From contig NC_134281.1 in assembly GCF_949628215.1 (NCBI RefSeq), positions 42,738,512 through 42,802,511 on the forward strand: a DNA stretch of 64,000 bases, in the 5' to 3' direction. Every line of letters starts with the position of its first letter. The first letter of the stretch is position 1. Shown here piece after piece: positions 20,101 through 32,449 of this stretch. Made by a program: the position numbers and the translations under genes. The notes under the pieces were generated by a model. That model saw only the letters and a list, made by a program, of their open reading frames with translations. It was not told the DNA's origin and did not search any database. The stretch comes from Phalacrocorax aristotelis (Eukaryota; Chordata; Aves; Suliformes; Phalacrocoracidae).

Positions 20101-21170
20101 GACATCTTGTAAGATAAGAGCTTTCATTGTCAGTCATATTGACTGCTTCACCTCAGGATGTTCCAGAGCAGTGCTGCTGATATGGTTTGGACCTAGGTCT
20201 GAAGCCAGTAAGACATACGTAAACATACAGAACTCTGCAATAACTTGCAATTCAGGTGGTTGAATTCCACTATGGGCACCAGAACAAGGAAAGGAAACCA
20301 GTGATCTTGATCACAAGTATACCTGATTTATAGGTGTTATTTGCTTATCACCCACTCTATATCCCACCAGTTTAGGTTCTAATTATGGGCACTTATCACT
20401 GCCTTAAACCCTTCCCACAGTGATTGCTGTCTGGTCCATTAATTGATGATTTAATTGTTGCTAGACCTGTTTATGTTTAACTGTCAGGAAACGTTTTGTT
20501 GTTTCAGCTATGCAAGTGTAAGTAAGAACAGTACTCCAACTCATGATGGGATTTTGAACTAGGCAGTGGCTTCAGGGAAAAACCTGAAGATTGCCTGCAG
20601 AAAGAGAACAAACTCTTTAGAGATTTTTGTTGTCCATCAGACTGGCTGCTGGAGCCTTTTCAGGTAGCAGGAAACCTTTCTCAGGGAGTTTCTGCAAGGC
20701 TTTGACATTTATAGGGTGGCTGTTGGTGTTGCATAACCTCAGGAGCATCATTATCATTGACCTATTGCAGAGTTGCCATGATTTCATGTACCATGTTGTC
20801 CAGCAGAACAATATTTATCAGTGCTTTTCTTAACTCATGTCTTGTCAGCAAGATCTTTTTGCTGTGTCTCTTGTTTCTATTTAGAATATAGAGTAATAGT
20901 AAGACAAAGATGCTCTCAAAATTAGAGAACTCAGACTTGTAAGCCATTTTTGTAAGTTTTGGCCAGGGTTAATTTCTTAAAGCTAATTCTTGTTTACTAT
21001 TTAGTTCAAAGAATAGGTGCTAATGCTGTTTTTATTTTGTTGTTTCATTTTAAACCTCCGTTATTTGTCAATTTCTTTAAATTATTTGGTTTATTCACTG
21101 CATTCTTTAAGGCATCTCCCCCTAGATTATTTTATCTTAGTGACTGAATTGATCTCTGTATAGCTGAACG
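17135..21170. other. AT-rich non-coding DNA
   Basis: I see no exon, RNA gene or intact transposon. A stretch at about 17940-18075 ends with a 'CAGGATGTCAGAGTGAAGG...CAATCCCTTCTGCTCTTAAAT' pattern, which resembles the 3' tail of an old CR1-clade LINE and may be another relic. The remaining frames are short and unconvincing. Confidence 0.5.
17940..18075 (+). mobile_element. Possible 3'-tail relic of a CR1-clade LINE
   Basis: The segment follows, loosely, the widespread sauropsid LINE ending in which a 'GGAGGTCAGACTAGATGA' block precedes 'GGTCCCTTCTGGCCTTAAA'. Only the general order and a few short words are retained, so this is tentative. Confidence 0.3.
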
Positions 21171-21179
21171 CTACTTTGT

Positions 21180-21300
21180 GCAGCTTCCACTGGGGCTATT
21201 CACATATCCATATGTGCGTGCAGCTCCCACTAATGCTTGTCAATGGGACTTAACATATGAGCATAGACATGAGAATAGACCCCTTGCTGGGCACTTGACT
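21180..21300 (+). mobile_element. Possible ancient amniote SINE/LINE fragment
   Basis: The pattern 'CCACTGGGGCTATTCACATA ... CAGCTCCCACTAATGCTTGTCAATGGGA' resembles the common old amniote repeat in which an ACTGGGACTACTCACATG-like block is joined to a CTCCCATTGA...TCAATGGGA block. The match is short and diverged. Confidence 0.35.
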
Positions 21301-24300
21301 AGACTTTTTTTTTTTTATGTTGATACAGATCACACAGAGCAGACATTGCTGTTATTAGAAATCGCTGCACTTAACAGTACTGCTGAATGCAACCTCCCTT
21401 CTCATTCTTTCACATGGGAGCTGCTTGGTGGGTTTTGTGGGCTTAGGGTAAATACTTCATAGACACAAACTGGAATCCAAAGTCATTGCATAAAGTAGCA
21501 TTATTTTGTGTATTCCATTCTGTTTGCCATGCAACAATATGCATTTAAACCTTTCCACTGAAGAAAGGGCAGATTTTTTTAAAGGACTTGAATGTTTGAG
21601 TTCTGTCTGTGGCTCCATCTAGGCAGGATGGTTGGAACTTTAACTTTCAGTACTTACGAAAACAAATGGAAAGCTAAAATAATTGAGCATTTAGATTTGA
21701 TTTCTGTGTACCTGTTTTTAGCATCTTTAGTGGTTCTCATAAGTGCAGACTCCCCCCTGTGCTGGTATTCATGTGCATATAAGTTAAGTGATGACAGAAC
21801 ACTTTCCGTCATGAAGTTGAAGTCTTCAATATGCTTTGTAAAACTGATGCATCTTGTACCATCTGTAATCCGGCTCCACTGCAATTCAGGGACATGCAAA
21901 TGTTGAATCATTATTATTTGCTAACCATATGAAAATAATTACTGATTTCAGTGTAATTTGTAATGAACATTTGTCCACATCTGAAAGGGGAAATGTCCAA
22001 GTCAGGATGTGTTCTCAATCTCTTTTCTGCTAGGAGGTTTTCTGTCTTTAAGCCACACTTCAAGATTTGAGAGGTTGGTTTTTTTTTTGAATGTATGATC
22101 CTTGAAGATGTTTGCTGAGCTATAATTCTGGTTGCTCTAGGGACCAATGAACTAAAGTAAACTCAAACATGGGCAGGAAGCACTGTGTTTCAAAACCCAG
22201 CCTATCAGGAATAAATTTACTTAGTTTAAATCTTCACTTTCTACCTCACTCCATGCATTCAGGCTTTCTCTAAAGGTACTAGAAGCATGAACAAGCAGAT
22301 AACTGTACCATGATACAACAATGTCTGTTTTCCAGAAGATCTGGCCCCGATCCCCCCCAGCTTCATTGGGGGAAGAACCTCATATCAGGGTAGGTGTCTT
22401 GAATTCAGTCCTGCGGGCGCTGGGACTCACTTCTGAAGGCTAAACCAGAGGTAGATCTCAGGACAGAGCCAAATTCAATAATTTCAGCAAGCAGTAACTT
22501 GCACTGTTATCCATCACGCAAGGTTGACCAGTGCTTCCTGTTTTAAAAGTTGATTTTCAGTGACCATAACTTTGTTAGGTATTAGCCACTAGAGGACATA
22601 TCCCAAACTTCATGTTTTTGTCAGGCTGATTTCTTTCTGGAAAATTTTTATCCATGTTAATTCATCTATCTCTAAGAAAGGTGCTAGAAATAAAATGTTT
22701 CAGTGTTACCACTCTGGTAGTTTGTCCTTGAAAAACCCTTATAACATCGTAATTTGAAAGCAACAACTAGGAGGTTGGCCTACATCATCTGTTTCTTAAG
22801 AAATGCTTTACAGTAGCCTCAAAAATCCATCAAATCTGAAAAGCTTTTGCAAACTAAGAGTTTACATATGCTTAGCAAAAGTTTTCTAGCATTATGCTGC
22901 TAATCTCAGTACAGGTTTTATGGGGAACAGGCACCATTTGGGCAGAGCACACAAAGCCTTACTGTGTCTTACTGTGCAGGGGGTTCACAAACCTCTGCAA
23001 CCTTCTTTCAAGCATTTGCTATCTTTTGGGTGCTCAGTTTTGCATTCCCAGTGGTGTCCTGTGAACATCCTATCTTCATGTGCAATTAAGTGTCATTTAC
23101 AAAGCAGGTAATGAGTTAAAATAACTGTGCCCCTGTTGCCTAGTAGGAAGTATGTCTCTTAACTGTTACTAATGGATGGTAGCTATTAGTTACTCCTACA
23201 TTAAGGTGCATTCATATTGAAATTTTGTATTGACATTACAATGCATTTGATTAAAATGCAGAAGAATTACACATTAGATATCATGTAGCTGGATGGAAGC
23301 ATAATTTAGCTGAGTCTGCAGATGCAGTCACGCAGGTGTTTCCGTAATTCTGATTCAGTTGGTAAAACTGTTGATGTTCAGTGGCCCTCAAATCACATAA
23401 CCATCTGTGGTTCAGTTCCTTGTGAAAGGAATTCCTTGTGCCTTTTATCAGATATGATCACTGGATTCCTGAGCAAAACTTCTGTGAATCAGGCAGCATT
23501 TAAGTGTCAGGTGTTCTGAGGGGAGGGGAGGTATTACAGACGTCGGGTATTTCAGCTTGCATTTGTTAACCACAGAGCTAGTGTAAGAACAGGATAAAAC
23601 CTGGGCCTTTTGTGCGAATGTTCCCTCACTCCAAGGAAGGGTCATGCTTTCTTACATAAGAATCAAAGCTTGGATTTTGTCTGATTCACAGTTTTTGAAA
23701 CTAGTCTGGCCTTATGTATCTCCCTACAAAATAGTCAGATATCTGACAAGCACTGTATGCCAGAGCTTTTATAGGTAGATTCATGTTTCCTACTTAGGCC
23801 TATTATTGATAAATACAATCTTTAACACTGCAACTATTGCTACTTTTAGTTTTCACAAACAACAAGATGATGCCAGTTACTTTCAGTGCAGAGCTAGAGA
23901 GCTGAGCCCAAAATGCAGATGGGTCCACAACTGCCAGCAGAAGTTCCTGCATCCTTAAAGACATGCACGTACATGTTTTCTTTGCTAGACTGAGAACTTA
24001 CTTGAAGGCAGGAAGCTGTGACTGGGAGCAAAAGACCATAAAAACAGTCAAGGAAAGCAGGGACAGAGCTTACAGGAGCAGTGCTCCCTCTACAGCTCTG
24101 GTTCAGCAAAGTGGTAGGGCTGTGGCATGGGGGGTTGCAGTGTAACATGACTGCTGCCCTTCCCACAGCATTTTCCAGCCTATAGGTCTTTTCAGGCTGG
24201 GAACATCTAGCCCTTTGCTCTATTTGGAAGCAGGCTGATGTAACTTTTGGAGGATCACAGACTTCACGTCATCGGAATGCAGTGTGAAGCAATCTAGCTA

Positions 24301-27300
24301 ATGTGCAGTTTTGTCTAGAAAGTCTTTGAGGGTTGAGCACGGTTCAAAAGAAAAAAAGCAAGTCAGAGTCAAGTCACAGACAGTTTCCTCTTTACCTCAA
24401 GGGTTGCCATGTTTACACATTTTGAAAGAGTTACTGAGCTAATTTGTAAAAGACTTTTATATTATATATTAAGGAAAAGTAAAGACCTCACGAGAATTTT
24501 AGTCAATCAGCAACATATGGAAACAAGAAAAAAAATCTGTCCTCAGTTGATGAAATATTTATTTATCATTGAAATCCCAGACATTTGCATCCAATGTAAG
24601 GGCAAGACAAATCTTATGCATAACCTCCTAGAGAATTCAGTTAAAAGCAGTTTTGGATACCTGTAAGTAATTATGCTATCACATTCTCTGACGGATTTAA
24701 TTCAGGCCAAGTATCAACTACTGTATGTCCAAAAGATAATGAATTAAAGCAATGCTTTGGCATATCCCCTTTCTGAAATGTTAGCAGCCTCTCAAGTGAC
24801 TTGAAAAATGGGCTTCAATAAATGGACAGGAAAATATATGCAATTAAATTCAATCAATAAAGCTGTCCTTGACCAAAGTCCAAACATTAAAAACAACTCC
24901 AATTGAATTATGAGAAATCCTTTTCTGATTTTAACTAGATTAGTTGAATCACATGTGCACCAAAGTTGCATGCATTCCTCAGTAAGTTTATGGAAACAAA
25001 AAGCAATGTACTACTCCCTGCCTCTCACTTCAGCCCACCTCTAGCTTTTCCTTAGAGAAGAGCACTGTTCTAGAAGAGCCATTTTATTAACAAGGTCACT
25101 CCTTCAGAAGAAAATGGCAAAGCAGGGTCCCAGGTGACAGCCCTAGTTACCAGCCTCCTCTCTTTCTCCTTCACTTCCACAAAAACTCCTCATTCCCATA
25201 ACTACACAGGCTCTTTCTTTCCTCTTGGTGAGAAATAGAAATATTTCTAAAATCCTGAAAATCTACTAAAAATGTGAAAACTCTTCCAAAACTCAAAGTA
25301 ACTGGAAGGTTTAAATTTCTACCCCCACTCTTCTTGAGCTTTTTTCTACTGTACTGATATAGCTGAGGATAAATACACTAACAAAACCAGAAGTAATCCA
25401 AATTATGGTATAAGCCACAGACGTAAGAAAACCTGGAAATAGAAATCCTTCAGAAGTAAAAAAAAGGGCAGCTGAAAAGTCAGAGACTTCTGGAGAGAAT
25501 TTTTTTGCAACAATCAGATATTGTGAGAGCCCTTACAAATAATAGAGTTTATTGTTTGGATTCAAATTCTCACTGAGAAGTCCAGCTTGATACATGCCAA
25601 TAAGGGCAAATTCAGGGATTTAAAACTCTGTGCTCAAGTACCTACCCCAGCTCCCCATTACCTCGGAGAGAGCAGGAGTTCACCTCTTCCCTTCCCCAAG
25701 GACACAGGAACAGCTGACAAATACCTTCACATAAGCCAAACAGCCATCAATTGGGAATCACTACACAAGTCTACTTGCCTGCAGGAGATCTGAACTAGCA
25801 ACACCTGTGAGATAAATATTGCTCGGCTGGTTCTCCAAGCTGTTCTGTACAATGAAAGTATTCTCTTAAATTCAGAGGGAAAATAGAATATTAGGTTATT
25901 TTAGATCTGACCTTTCAGCCATGAAGTACTTAAGATATGAAATAGATGGATCTGGGGAAATAATTCATAAGTAACAAAGTGTTTGTTGAATTTTTACTCT
26001 TTGGGGACTTGTGGTTTTTCTGCAATTCTTTCCAAAATCAAGGCTGAATTATGACAAAATTATTTGCCTCAGATAAGGGACAGAGGATCAGAAGCAAAGT
26101 TATTTCCTGCCCTATAACAAGAAAAGTAATGCATTGCAACCAGAAAGAGGGAGTAAAGGCATTCATGGCAACAGCTGCAGGGCCAAGACTTGCCCCAGTT
26201 TTCTTCCTCAGCCGCTTGCATGAGCTGGATGGGGAATAGCCATCCATGTAAGTGGCTGTGCTCACCTCTGGACCTGTGACCTCTAGAGCTCTCACAGGGA
26301 TATAACTTTGTGACTCATCTACTAAAAAACTCTGTCATGCTCAGTTCAACCACTCCCCACCCCCCCAATCCACCCCGTTATTAAACTCAAAGAAGCATGG
26401 CTGGCTGCAGAATGCGGAAATCTTCATATAGCTGTAGCAATTGCACTGAATTTCACAGCTGCTTGTTTGCTGGGTCTGTAGGAGACCTTCCCATGAATGT
26501 ATCCCCACAAAAGCTGTATCCAGATCTCTGAGATGTCTGGTGGGATACAGAGGCAAGTGTGACAAAACTTAACTATAGAATAATGTGAAATATTACAATA
26601 AGAATAATATAAACCCCCAGTGCTGCAGTTATGAGGTTGGGAAAACTTGCGTTGATTATGTGTCCTACTGACTTCATTTCAACCACATTGGCTGATACTT
26701 CAGTAATGTGTCGGGAGATCAAGCTGAGTTGGAAGAGACCTGAAAAAGGCAAATACCTTCCTGCAGAGAGCAGAACCTCTGCCTTGGACAATCTTTAGCT
26801 GTTTACACACACACTGTGAAGCCCAAGAAGCTTGTATTCCCTTAGCAACCAAAGTTGGCACCTGTGGTATTTGTTTTCAGCGACTGACACCAAGAGTTTG
26901 AACTTACATCTGTTTTACTGAATCATGGTAAAACAGTATTAGTAACTGCAAAAAGCAGCTCTGATTTGGACAATACCATCCAGCTCATTTGCAGCTTGTA
27001 CTGCCTGTAATTTTATTTCACTTCCCACCCAGAAAATACAGGAAACTGCATAGCAGAAGAACATGACAAGTCATACGCGGGCTGGATCTTGACAGCTTGA
27101 CCTATTCCCAGCTATAAAACTTGCTTATGTAGAAGTTTTCCTAATGTTTTTTATAGTTCATTTGTGAAGGATTGTCCACCTGGTGCCTTATCACAAACTG
27201 TGGAATGAGTCCAGGAGATGGCAACAACATGAACTGCTGTGGGGGATAACAAGGACTCTGTTATGACTGGGAACGTTCGCAGTACTATAAATAACTCTAT

Positions 27301-28435
27301 CAATATTGTGATAATGGCACTTTAAAGAGGTCTATTTTACAAGTGTTGAATGTAAGAGAGACCACAGCTGTGCTCATTAATTCTGAAGTATGCTCCTCTC
27401 TACGTACAATTTGCAGGTGTAACAATAGGAGTGTTGACTCAGTGCAGGTCTAGCTAGTGTTTGGATTAAAAAAAAAGGTCACAGTAGCATGATTAGTTCT
27501 TAACGAGTCTTTATTGTGTTTGGCAGAGGGAAAGCAAATGATGATAGTTTAATTGAAAACAATAAAAGTAAAATGGAACTTTGTTACAGAATTTAGCTAT
27601 ACGTAAATAGCTTCTCCCCCCCAAAGAGCAAGTACCGTAATTGACAGCAGTAGATCTTTTGATAATTAATTGCAGTAAATTATCACTTGGCACAAAGAAG
27701 GCATAATTCTAATTAATTTGCAACCTTTCCAGCATAACACTGAATTGAAAATGGCACTGCTGTAATTTTTTCGAGCTAATATAGAACCGGAGTACAAACA
27801 ACATTGTGATGCTTTCTTGTGTTTTTCTTGTTTGGAGTTGAACTGGGGTGATTTGGTCCTTTCCACACAATTGCTGTACCACACAGAGATGACCCAAATG
27901 GCCAGGAGTTTCCTGCACAGTCAGAATTAATCTGCCACAGCATGGGATAATATAATTACGTACAGAGACCCAGGGAGAGAACTGGTTCAGCTGGGGCTCA
28001 TCTGGGACATCAGTGCCTTGATTTGAGGACAGTCAGAGCTGTGAAGTGTCCCTTTCATTCTCCTTTAAATCTAAATTTGACTTGAAAAGAAGTTATGTGG
28101 TTATGTGGTGGACAGGTCAGACTATTTAGGCAGAGCTAAGAACTACAATACCTGTCAAATTCATCAGCCTCCATCTTGTTAACAACTTACAAATGAATTT
28201 TCTTTACCTCTGGGAATGCAAATCCCCCTTGGCAACTGCAGGGCAGAACTACATGGCAAGTCCTCTTGAGGAGGCGTGATGGAGGGAGATCTATTGAGGC
28301 AGCCAGCTAACAGCACAGATGGCTTTTAGCTCTGAGGACTGCCTGGATGCAATGGCCAACAAATCCATTTTAAGCAGAATGCTTCATGACTGCTTATGGA
28401 TGAGGTGCTGTTCCTCCCTTTTCATAACTAGCCTT
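21300..28435. other. Long AT-rich non-coding stretch
   Basis: No supported gene. Short T run at 21308-21317. Open frames are all below about 105 codons and show no domain. I saw no clear transposon across these 7 kb, a low repeat load consistent with a bird. It is most probably intron or intergenic DNA. Confidence 0.55.
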
Positions 28436-28439
28436 CATG

Positions 28440-28660
28440 GTGAGGCTCCCACTAATGCTTTGTTAATGGAATTAAGATCTGGGCCCCAATCTGTGACTTT
28501 GCACACAGCCCACAACTCTTCTATGTCCCAAAACTTCTCTGTGTCCCTGGGAGATAATATTTACCTCCTGCACATCAGTGGTGTTAGAATAAATTAACTT
28601 CGGGAGAGTATGTTGAGCTCCTTAGAAGAGAGTTACTAAATAAGTGCAAGTATTATCATA
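28440..28660 (+). mobile_element. MIR/CORE-SINE relic
   Basis: The left part has 'GGCTCCCACTAATGCTTTGTTAATGGAATTAAGATCTGGGCCCCA'-type sequence in several short pieces. The right part follows the tetrapod MIR 3' region: 'CTTCTCTGTGTCCCTGGGAGATAATA', 'TTTACCTCC', a degraded 'GAGCTCCTTAGAAGAG' block and finally 'AAATAAGTGCAAGTATTATCAT'. The terminal segment corresponds to the known 'TATAAGTGCAAAGTATTAT' ending. Internal order is preserved although identity is modest. Confidence 0.55.
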
Positions 28661-28664
28661 CATT

Positions 28665-31295
28665 AAATCAGATCAGCTATTAAAAACAAGAACAAGTCCT
28701 CAGATCTGTAACCCTCACTACAGCAGTTTCTCCCTCCCTTGCTGATTACTGTTAGCCTTGATAATAATGAACTCAAAGACGATATTAGCAGCCTAACCTA
28801 TACTATGATTTAATCTTGATTGCCACAGATCAAGGTTTGATTTAATTGCTCTAGAATTAATTAGGAAGAGAAACAAGTTATAAAAAAGAATTTTTGCTCT
28901 AAATAAAGAAACTGTTTACATTCAAATGGAGTTCATGTTAGAACAAATCATTAAGCTATAAAAGATTACATCTGGGCTAGAATTAAAGTCAAGCCGATTC
29001 ATTAACCCAAATGGTAGCCCAGAGATTACCAACATGGTATTTCTGCTTTGGTGATCAAAGGATCAAGGGATACATGACCAGATGACCCTAATTGAAGCAA
29101 TCTCCCCTGAATTTTGTAAATGAACTTGAAAGTACTAAGAAGATAGTCTCTAACTTCTGTCACTGTGGAGAATAAATTTGTCCTGGTAGCCTTACTTTAT
29201 ACATAAAGTAAGGGAAGGGAAAGAAAAGATAATGGCAATCCTTTATGCAGTACATAAAGCAAGAATATTTTTCTTGAGTTACAGAGAAACCTTGTCCAAA
29301 TTGTTTATAGTTGTCAGTTATAGCTTTTGAAATAGAGGGAATTTACAGTCAAAAACTTCATCATTATTGCCCTGTCAGTGACCTCATCACACCTAACCTA
29401 TAGGGAGTATCTTCTGTTGGGTTAACCCATAAATCAGCCTGCACGCAAAGCCTTTCTCTCAAAAGCTTGCCAGTTGTGCTGAATTAGGTATGATAGTTTT
29501 ATTGTGTGAGCTACTGTTCACCAGGGACTGAGAAGAAACTGCTGACTGTATTTCACTTGAGAGTGCAGGAAGAACTTGAGCCTTGGTCCCGCTGGTGGAA
29601 GGCCAAGTCTGTGCATCGCTGAACCTCTGAACCTACAGGCTCTACTCTGCATCAGGAAGAGCTGCAGATGCTTTGCCAAGGTAATAGTCGGAAGTATAAG
29701 CTTAGTTTGTGTTTTGAGTCTTAAGTAAGAAAAATACACTTAAATGCTGGAAAATAATAAGGGTATGACTTCTTTTGAAAGTCTGGTATAGACATTAGTG
29801 AAATTCTACATATTCCTCTGTGGAAAATCAAGAGTCACTGAACATAAGAACTTCCTGAAAACAGAGACTATAATTCTTGTTATGAAAGGGGAGGAATTGG
29901 ATGTGATAACTGGCGATGGACAAACTTCAAAAGGTTCAGGGCTTGTGCTTGGTTTGGATAACCGTCCAGGAGCTTTGATGCATATCCAAAGCTTATCTGG
30001 ACCTCCTGGGCCTGTAAATATTGGGATGGAAATGTGGCAAGAACAGGCTCTCTCAAGAGGTTTTTATTTTTTGGTATTTTGGGCAAGTATTTTCTTGTCA
30101 TGCTGGTGATACAACAAAATAGTAATGACAACAAATACCTGTTCTTAACGAGTACTTCATCAAGGAAAAATAAAAAAGCTTCTCTTATTCTCTTAAAATG
30201 CTTTCCACATCTCCAGACCTTCTGGGGTTAAGAGGGGCAAACTTTTAAAGTAAATGGACAGAAATATGTCCCAGTTTCCTTCTGAAGCTTAACTGTGCTA
30301 CAGTCCTTTTGAGTTAGGTGCTTTTTAAATTTTATCTGTTTTAGTACAATTGCTTCTATGTATAACGTACATAAAAATGCTGTTCAGATTTTGGATAACA
30401 AGATGTAGATCGAGGTAAGAAGAATAGTGGCATCTTCTGAAATGTAGTTTGTGTGTGTGGCATGAAGTAAACACAAACTACCAAAGGCCAGACTTCCCAT
30501 GAAGGCTCTCGTCTTTGAGAAAGTTTTTGTATGTGCGTGTACCCATGTAAATTTTCCTAGTTCTCCATAGGCACAAAGTAGATTATATCTGCTGAAAGTC
30601 TTTTGCAGGGTTTTGTAGTGGAGACTATTTGGTTTATTTACTGTAAAATGTAGTTCCACAGAATAATGTTCCCTTGGATGATAAGGAGTGGGCTGCTGGA
30701 GCTGGTAGAGGGGTATTGTCTCTCTCCCAGGCTGAAGCGACAGAAAGTGGGTATACTTCTGAGACCTGTTTTCTTGACTGGCTGGAGATGAATTAGTATA
30801 TTCAGTTAGGTTTGTATTTGGAAATGTGATCAAACTGCTGCAGCCAGGGCTGAGCTTCCTATATATCTGTTTTACCATTAGCAAACTGTTAAATTACATG
30901 CTATGCCTGAAACACCACCTTAGGCAGTAGAGAGTTTCCTGTGACTGAGAAACCTCGGAGGACACATAAACCTGTTGCCTTGCCACACTACACTGGGGTG
31001 TTGTGCCAGGGCATGGGGCAGCATCTGCCCCTCCTCAGCACCCTGTGCTAATACTGGGCACTGAACCTGGTTTTTAAACCCATGCAGTATTTTTCCAACC
31101 TGCAGAGAAAGTTCAGTAAAACAGATCTGTTGATTAAAACTCCACCACTGTTTCAGGTACAGGTTTTATTTCCAGGTCTTGTGAGTTGTAGGGGAAGAGG
31201 TGCCCTCTGCCCAGCCTTTCAGAGGAATGGTAAAACCAGTAACACTTTGAACTTGGTAGGACAGGCTGGTAGGAGAGGCCAGAAGAGAAAGTACC
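28665..31295. other. AT-rich non-coding DNA with one strong inverted repeat
   Basis: No coding exon is apparent. The segment 28690-28960 contains many AATTAATT, TTTAATTG and GATTTAAT words with little simple repetition, as seen in homeodomain-bound enhancers. An inverted repeat occurs at 29190-29213. The remainder is unremarkable. Confidence 0.45.
29190..29213. other. Perfect inverted repeat, 11-bp arms, 2-base loop
   Basis: The arms CCTTACTTTAT and ATAAAGTAAGG are exact reverse complements separated by AC. This could be a palindromic protein-binding site or a chance palindrome. The arms are too short to be a microRNA precursor. Confidence 0.7.
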
Positions 31296-31299
31296 CCAC

Positions 31300-32372
31300 C
31301 ATGGTACCTCTATCTAGAATTCAGTAAAGCATTCGACACTGTCTCCCATAGCATCATCATAGACAAGCTAAGGAAGTGTGGGTTGGATGAGAGGACAGTC
31401 AAAGAACTGGCTCAACAACAGAACTCAGAGGGTCATGATCAACAGGGCAGAGTCTGGATGGAGGCCTGTCACTAGTGGTGTTCCCCAGGGGTCTGTGCTG
31501 GGTCCAGTCCTCTTTAATATATTCATCAATGACCTGGACGATGGGATAGAGTGTACCCTCAGCAAGTTGCTGATGATACCAAGCTGGGAGGAGCGGCTGA
31601 TATGCCAGAAGGCTGTGCTGCCATCCAGCAAGACCTGGAGAGGCTGGAGAGCTGGGCCGAGGGGAACCTCATGAAATTCAACAAAAGCAAGTGCAAGGTC
31701 TTGCACCTGGGGAGGAACAACCCCATGCACCAGTACAGGCTGGGGGCTGACCTACTGGAAAGCAGCTTTGCTAAGAAGGACCTGGGAGTGCTGGTGGACA
31801 GCAGGCTGACCCTGAGCCAGCCATGTGCCCTTGTGGCCAAGAAGGCCAACAGGATCCTGGGGTGCATGAAAAGGAGTGTGGCCAGCAGGTCGAGAGAGGT
31901 TATCCTCCTCCTCCTCTACTCTGTCCTAGTGAGACCACATTTGGAATACTGTGTCCAGTTTTGGGCCCCTGAGTTTAAGAAGGATATGGAACTGCACGAG
32001 CAAGTCCAGTGGAGAGCTACCAAGATGATTAGGGGGCTGGAGCATCTCTCATATGAGGAAAGGCTGAGAGACCTGGGTTTTTTCAGCCTTGTCCAGAGAA
32101 GACTGAGGGGGGGTTTCATCAATACCTATAAATATGTCAAGGGTGGGTGTCAGGACGATGGGACTGGACTCTTTTGAATAGTGCCCAGTGACAGGACAAG
32201 GGGCAGTGGGCACAAATTGAAACACAGGAAGTTCCAGCTAAACATGAGAAAAAACTTCTTTCCTGTGAGGGTGGCAGAGCAGTGGCACAGGCTGCCCAGG
32301 GAGGTGGTGGAGTCTCCTTCCCTGGAGACATTCAAAACCCACCTGGATGCTTTCCTGTACCCCCTGTTCTAG
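31300..32372 (+). pseudogene. Broken CR1 ORF2 (reverse transcriptase C-terminal part)
   Basis: This is what remains of the CR1 polyprotein that copies LINE RNA into DNA at the target site; the endonuclease and N-terminal reverse-transcriptase parts are missing through 5' truncation. The first frame carries the reverse-transcriptase block [21 protein letters not shown] (about 31470-31530). At about 31566-31569 the frame changes, probably a lost T in the codon just before the ADD catalytic motif. The second frame continues with VADDTKLGG, then [20 protein letters not shown] and [15 protein letters not shown], up to an in-frame TGA at 32175-32177. The same frame then resumes with PSDRTRGSGHKLKHR and WHRLPREVVESPSLE to a TAG at 32370-32372. 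One frameshift and one premature stop show the copy is dead. Confidence 0.92.
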
Positions 32373-32444
32373 GTGTACCTGCTGAAGCAGGTGGGTTGGC
32401 CGAGATGATCTCCAGAGGTCCCTTCCAACCCTTACCATTCTGTG
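31300..32444 (+). mobile_element. 5'-truncated CR1 LINE retrotransposon
   Basis: A chicken-repeat-1 family LINE in plus orientation. It begins abruptly around 31300, within the middle of the reverse-transcriptase region ('..CTAGAATTCAGTAAAGCATTCGACAC'), as expected for incomplete reverse transcription. It runs through the rest of ORF2 and a short 3' untranslated part. The right end has the conserved CR1 words 'GATGATCTCCAGAGGTCCC', 'TTCCAACC' and one ATTCTGTG octamer (32437-32444), the characteristic terminal repeat unit. No poly(A) tail and no clear target-site duplication are seen, which is normal for CR1. It is much better preserved than the other repeats here, so it is a fairly recent insertion in this lineage, but it is not coding-competent. 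Confidence 0.95.
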
Positions 32445-32449
32445 GATTT

